This document shows, one piece after another, positions 5,621-6,416 of a DNA stretch of 6,416 nt. Below the pieces are notes generated by a model. It worked only from the letters and a program-made list of their open reading frames with translations, had not been told where the DNA came from and did no database searches. The stretch lies in assembly GCA_946627575.1 (NCBI GenBank), contig CAMOVS010000080.1, forward strand, positions 1 through 6,416, written 5' to 3'. This DNA comes from an uncultured Lachnospiraceae bacterium (lineage in GTDB: Bacteria; Bacillota; Clostridia; Lachnospirales; Lachnospiraceae). The position numbers and the translations under genes are program-made. Numbering within the stretch: the stretch's first letter is position 1; each line of letters begins with the position of its first letter.

Positions 5621-5831
5621 CATAAAAAAGACAATCCAACCTGTAGAATAAAAATATTTTCAAGATTCTGGCACCATACGCCGCCCTTGCACGAACCTCA
5701 TTCGGATGCTATCGGCTCTGTGGCCGACGGCGAAGAACTCAGGAACAATAACTCTTTCCCGTTCCGTCGGGGTTTCCATTTTAGCATCCTCATGAGAACC
5801 CCGCAAGGGTAAAGCAAGCGGCTGGTTTTTT
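5621..5831 (+). ncRNA. candidate structured RNA (about 210 nt), family unknown
   Basis: Nested complementary segments are seen. CCA (5674-5676) and GCCGC (5680-5684) can pair with GCGGCTGG (5818-5825), directly followed by TTTTTT (5826-5831). CCTTGC (5685-5690) can pair with GCAAGG (5803-5808). GGATGCTA (5704-5711) pairs with TAGCATCC (5782-5789), 8 bp. At the centre are TCGGC/GCCGA (5712-5716, 5723-5727) or, as an alternative, CCGACGG/CCGTCGG (5724-5730, 5764-5770). A CCC-GCAA-GGG tetraloop hairpin (5800-5809) competes with the second stem. A promoter-like sequence lies upstream and the T6 run makes a terminator-like end, so I favour the plus strand. The opposite strand has a 75-codon frame with no ribosome binding site that I consider incidental. 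I cannot assign an Rfam family. The segment is more GC-rich than its neighbours. Confidence 0.42.
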
Positions 5832-5895
5832 GACCTCGGGTCTCGGAATCTAGGAACAATCAGAATGGCTGCTGATGGGTATTGCATGTTTCAAG

Positions 5896-6416
5896 TTATG
5901 CCGCCAGCAGGTAAGATTCGTGTTTTTCTATCGGCGTAAGAACCCCAAGGCGCCTTTGATACCGTTCGTTGTTATAGTAATATATGTAGTTCTCAATCAT
6001 TTCCACCAGTTCCTCACGGCTCTCAAAACGTTTGCCATAGTACCGTTCTCGTTTCAGTATCCCCCAGAAGCCTTCCATTGGTCCGTTGTCGATGCACTTG
6101 GCCACTCGTGACATGCTTTGCACCATTCCAGCTCTCTCAAGTTTGTTGTGAAATACTCTGTTCGTGTACTGGAAGCCCCGGTCGCTGTGACATAATGGAG
6201 TCGCTCCCGGATTAACAGCTATCGCCTTGTCAAAAGTATCAAATACAAGAGGATTGTCATTGCGATTTCTGATCACATGGGAGACAATCCGTCTGTCAAA
6301 CAAATCAAGGATTGCGCTCAGATATATCTTGTGGACAATGATCCCTTCATACCATTTGAATTCAGTGACATCTGTAAGCCATTTTTCATTGGGTTTTTCA
6401 GCCTTAAATTCTCTAT
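5896..6416 (-). CDS. IS3-family transposase OrfB (IS150-like), C-terminal 172 codons; 5' end beyond window
   Basis: The minus-strand frame enters at the right edge (first whole codon 6414-6412) and ends at TAA (5898-5896). It is the integrase-core (rve) part of a DDE transposase that cuts and joins IS ends. The first Asp is in WLTDVTEF (fragment residue 15), the second in CHSDRGFQYT (residue 78) and the Glu in DNGPMEGFWGILKRE (residue 114), giving the D-35-E spacing of the IS3 family. The C-terminal ENYIYYYNNERYQRRLGVLTPIE is also typical. An ATG- or TTG-based start near 6303 would lose the first Asp; the frame is plainly open through the edge, so it should be treated as partial. The catalytic triad is intact and no frameshift is seen, so the element may still be active. 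In this family OrfB is normally made by -1 frameshifting from OrfA, which is not visible. Confidence 0.9.
   Translation of the reverse strand, partial: REFKAEKPNEKWLTDVTEFKWYEGIIVHKIYLSAILDLFDRRIVSHVIRNRNDNPLVFDTFDKAIAVNPGATPLCHSDRGFQYTNRVFHNKLERAGMVQSMSRVAKCIDNGPMEGFWGILKRERYYGKRFESREELVEMIENYIYYYNNERYQRRLGVLTPIEKHESYLLAA

Larger units (their letters stand above)
5472..6416 (-). mobile_element. IS3-family (IS150-like) insertion sequence, 3' portion (continues past the window)
   Basis: The transposase OrfB on the minus strand runs off the right edge. The probable outer end is the sequence starting TGAACTGCTCCCCGTCAAG at 5472, which begins with TG, as IS3 ends do, and resembles the TGAACTGCACCCCGTCAAG-type ends I know from IS3 elements in related gut Firmicutes. 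The other end, OrfA and the target duplication are outside the window or not decidable. The distance from the OrfB stop (5896) to this end, 424 bp, is long for an IS3 element and holds extra material (see the candidate RNA). Confidence 0.65.

Noticed and set aside
5660..5887. 75-codon minus-strand frame (METPTERERVIVPEFFAVGH...)
   Set aside because: No ribosome binding site at the start, and it overlaps the dense complementary segments, which better explain the constraint on this sequence. Similar frames may be annotated elsewhere as hypothetical proteins, so covariation versus codon bias should decide.
5875..6111. 78-codon plus-strand frame
   Set aside because: Antisense to the conserved C terminus of the IS3 transposase; shadow.
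1..6416. CRISPR array, defence system or phage module
   Set aside because: No regularly spaced repeats with spacers, no cas genes and no phage structural genes. The YhcG-type tail is the only defence-associated piece and it is non-functional.

Overview
The window looks like a gut-type Clostridia (Lachnospiraceae-like) chromosome. This rests on moderate GC, strong AGGAGG-type ribosome binding sites, and the style of the transporter, two-component and IS proteins. No rRNA or other strong taxonomic marker is present, so the assignment is an inference.

Left part (1-4242) is ordinary, well-kept chromosome. A three-gene plus-strand operon encodes a Na+/phosphate cotransporter with a C-terminal PhoU-like domain, a PhoB-type response regulator and a PhoR-type sensor kinase. 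The first two genes are 17 bp apart, the last two overlap by 4 bp, and an intrinsic terminator closes the operon. A small membrane protein gene, cut by the window edge, is read away from the operon on the minus strand. The 171-bp divergent intergenic region holds TTTACA-like repeats in front of both promoters. On each side they sit at nearly the same distances from the -10 box (offsets 0, 22/23 and 34 bp), as expected for PhoP/PhoB boxes. The simplest reading is an autoregulated phosphate-starvation locus whose regulator also controls the small membrane gene.

Middle part (4243-5471) is a scrap yard. It contains about 250 bp with no convincing gene, then the 3' end of an IS91-family transposase on the minus strand. 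That fragment abuts the last 69 codons of a YhcG/DUF1016-type PDDEXK nuclease on the plus strand. The long plus-strand frame across 4511-5203 is a chimera made by this junction, not a real gene. Further right, 21 bases identical in form to the 3' end of a tRNA-Leu, followed by a terminator, look like the attachment-site scar of an integrative element. Short 11-bp-period direct repeats lie on either side.

Right part (5472-6416) is the 3' portion of an IS3-family (IS150-like) element. It carries the C-terminal two thirds or so of the OrfB DDE transposase on the minus strand, running off the window. Between the transposase stop and the presumed IS end lie about 420 bp, unusually long for such an element. 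They contain a plus-strand promoter-like sequence and a compact set of nested complementary segments ending in a T6 run: a candidate structured RNA of roughly 200 nt, and the most unusual item in the window.
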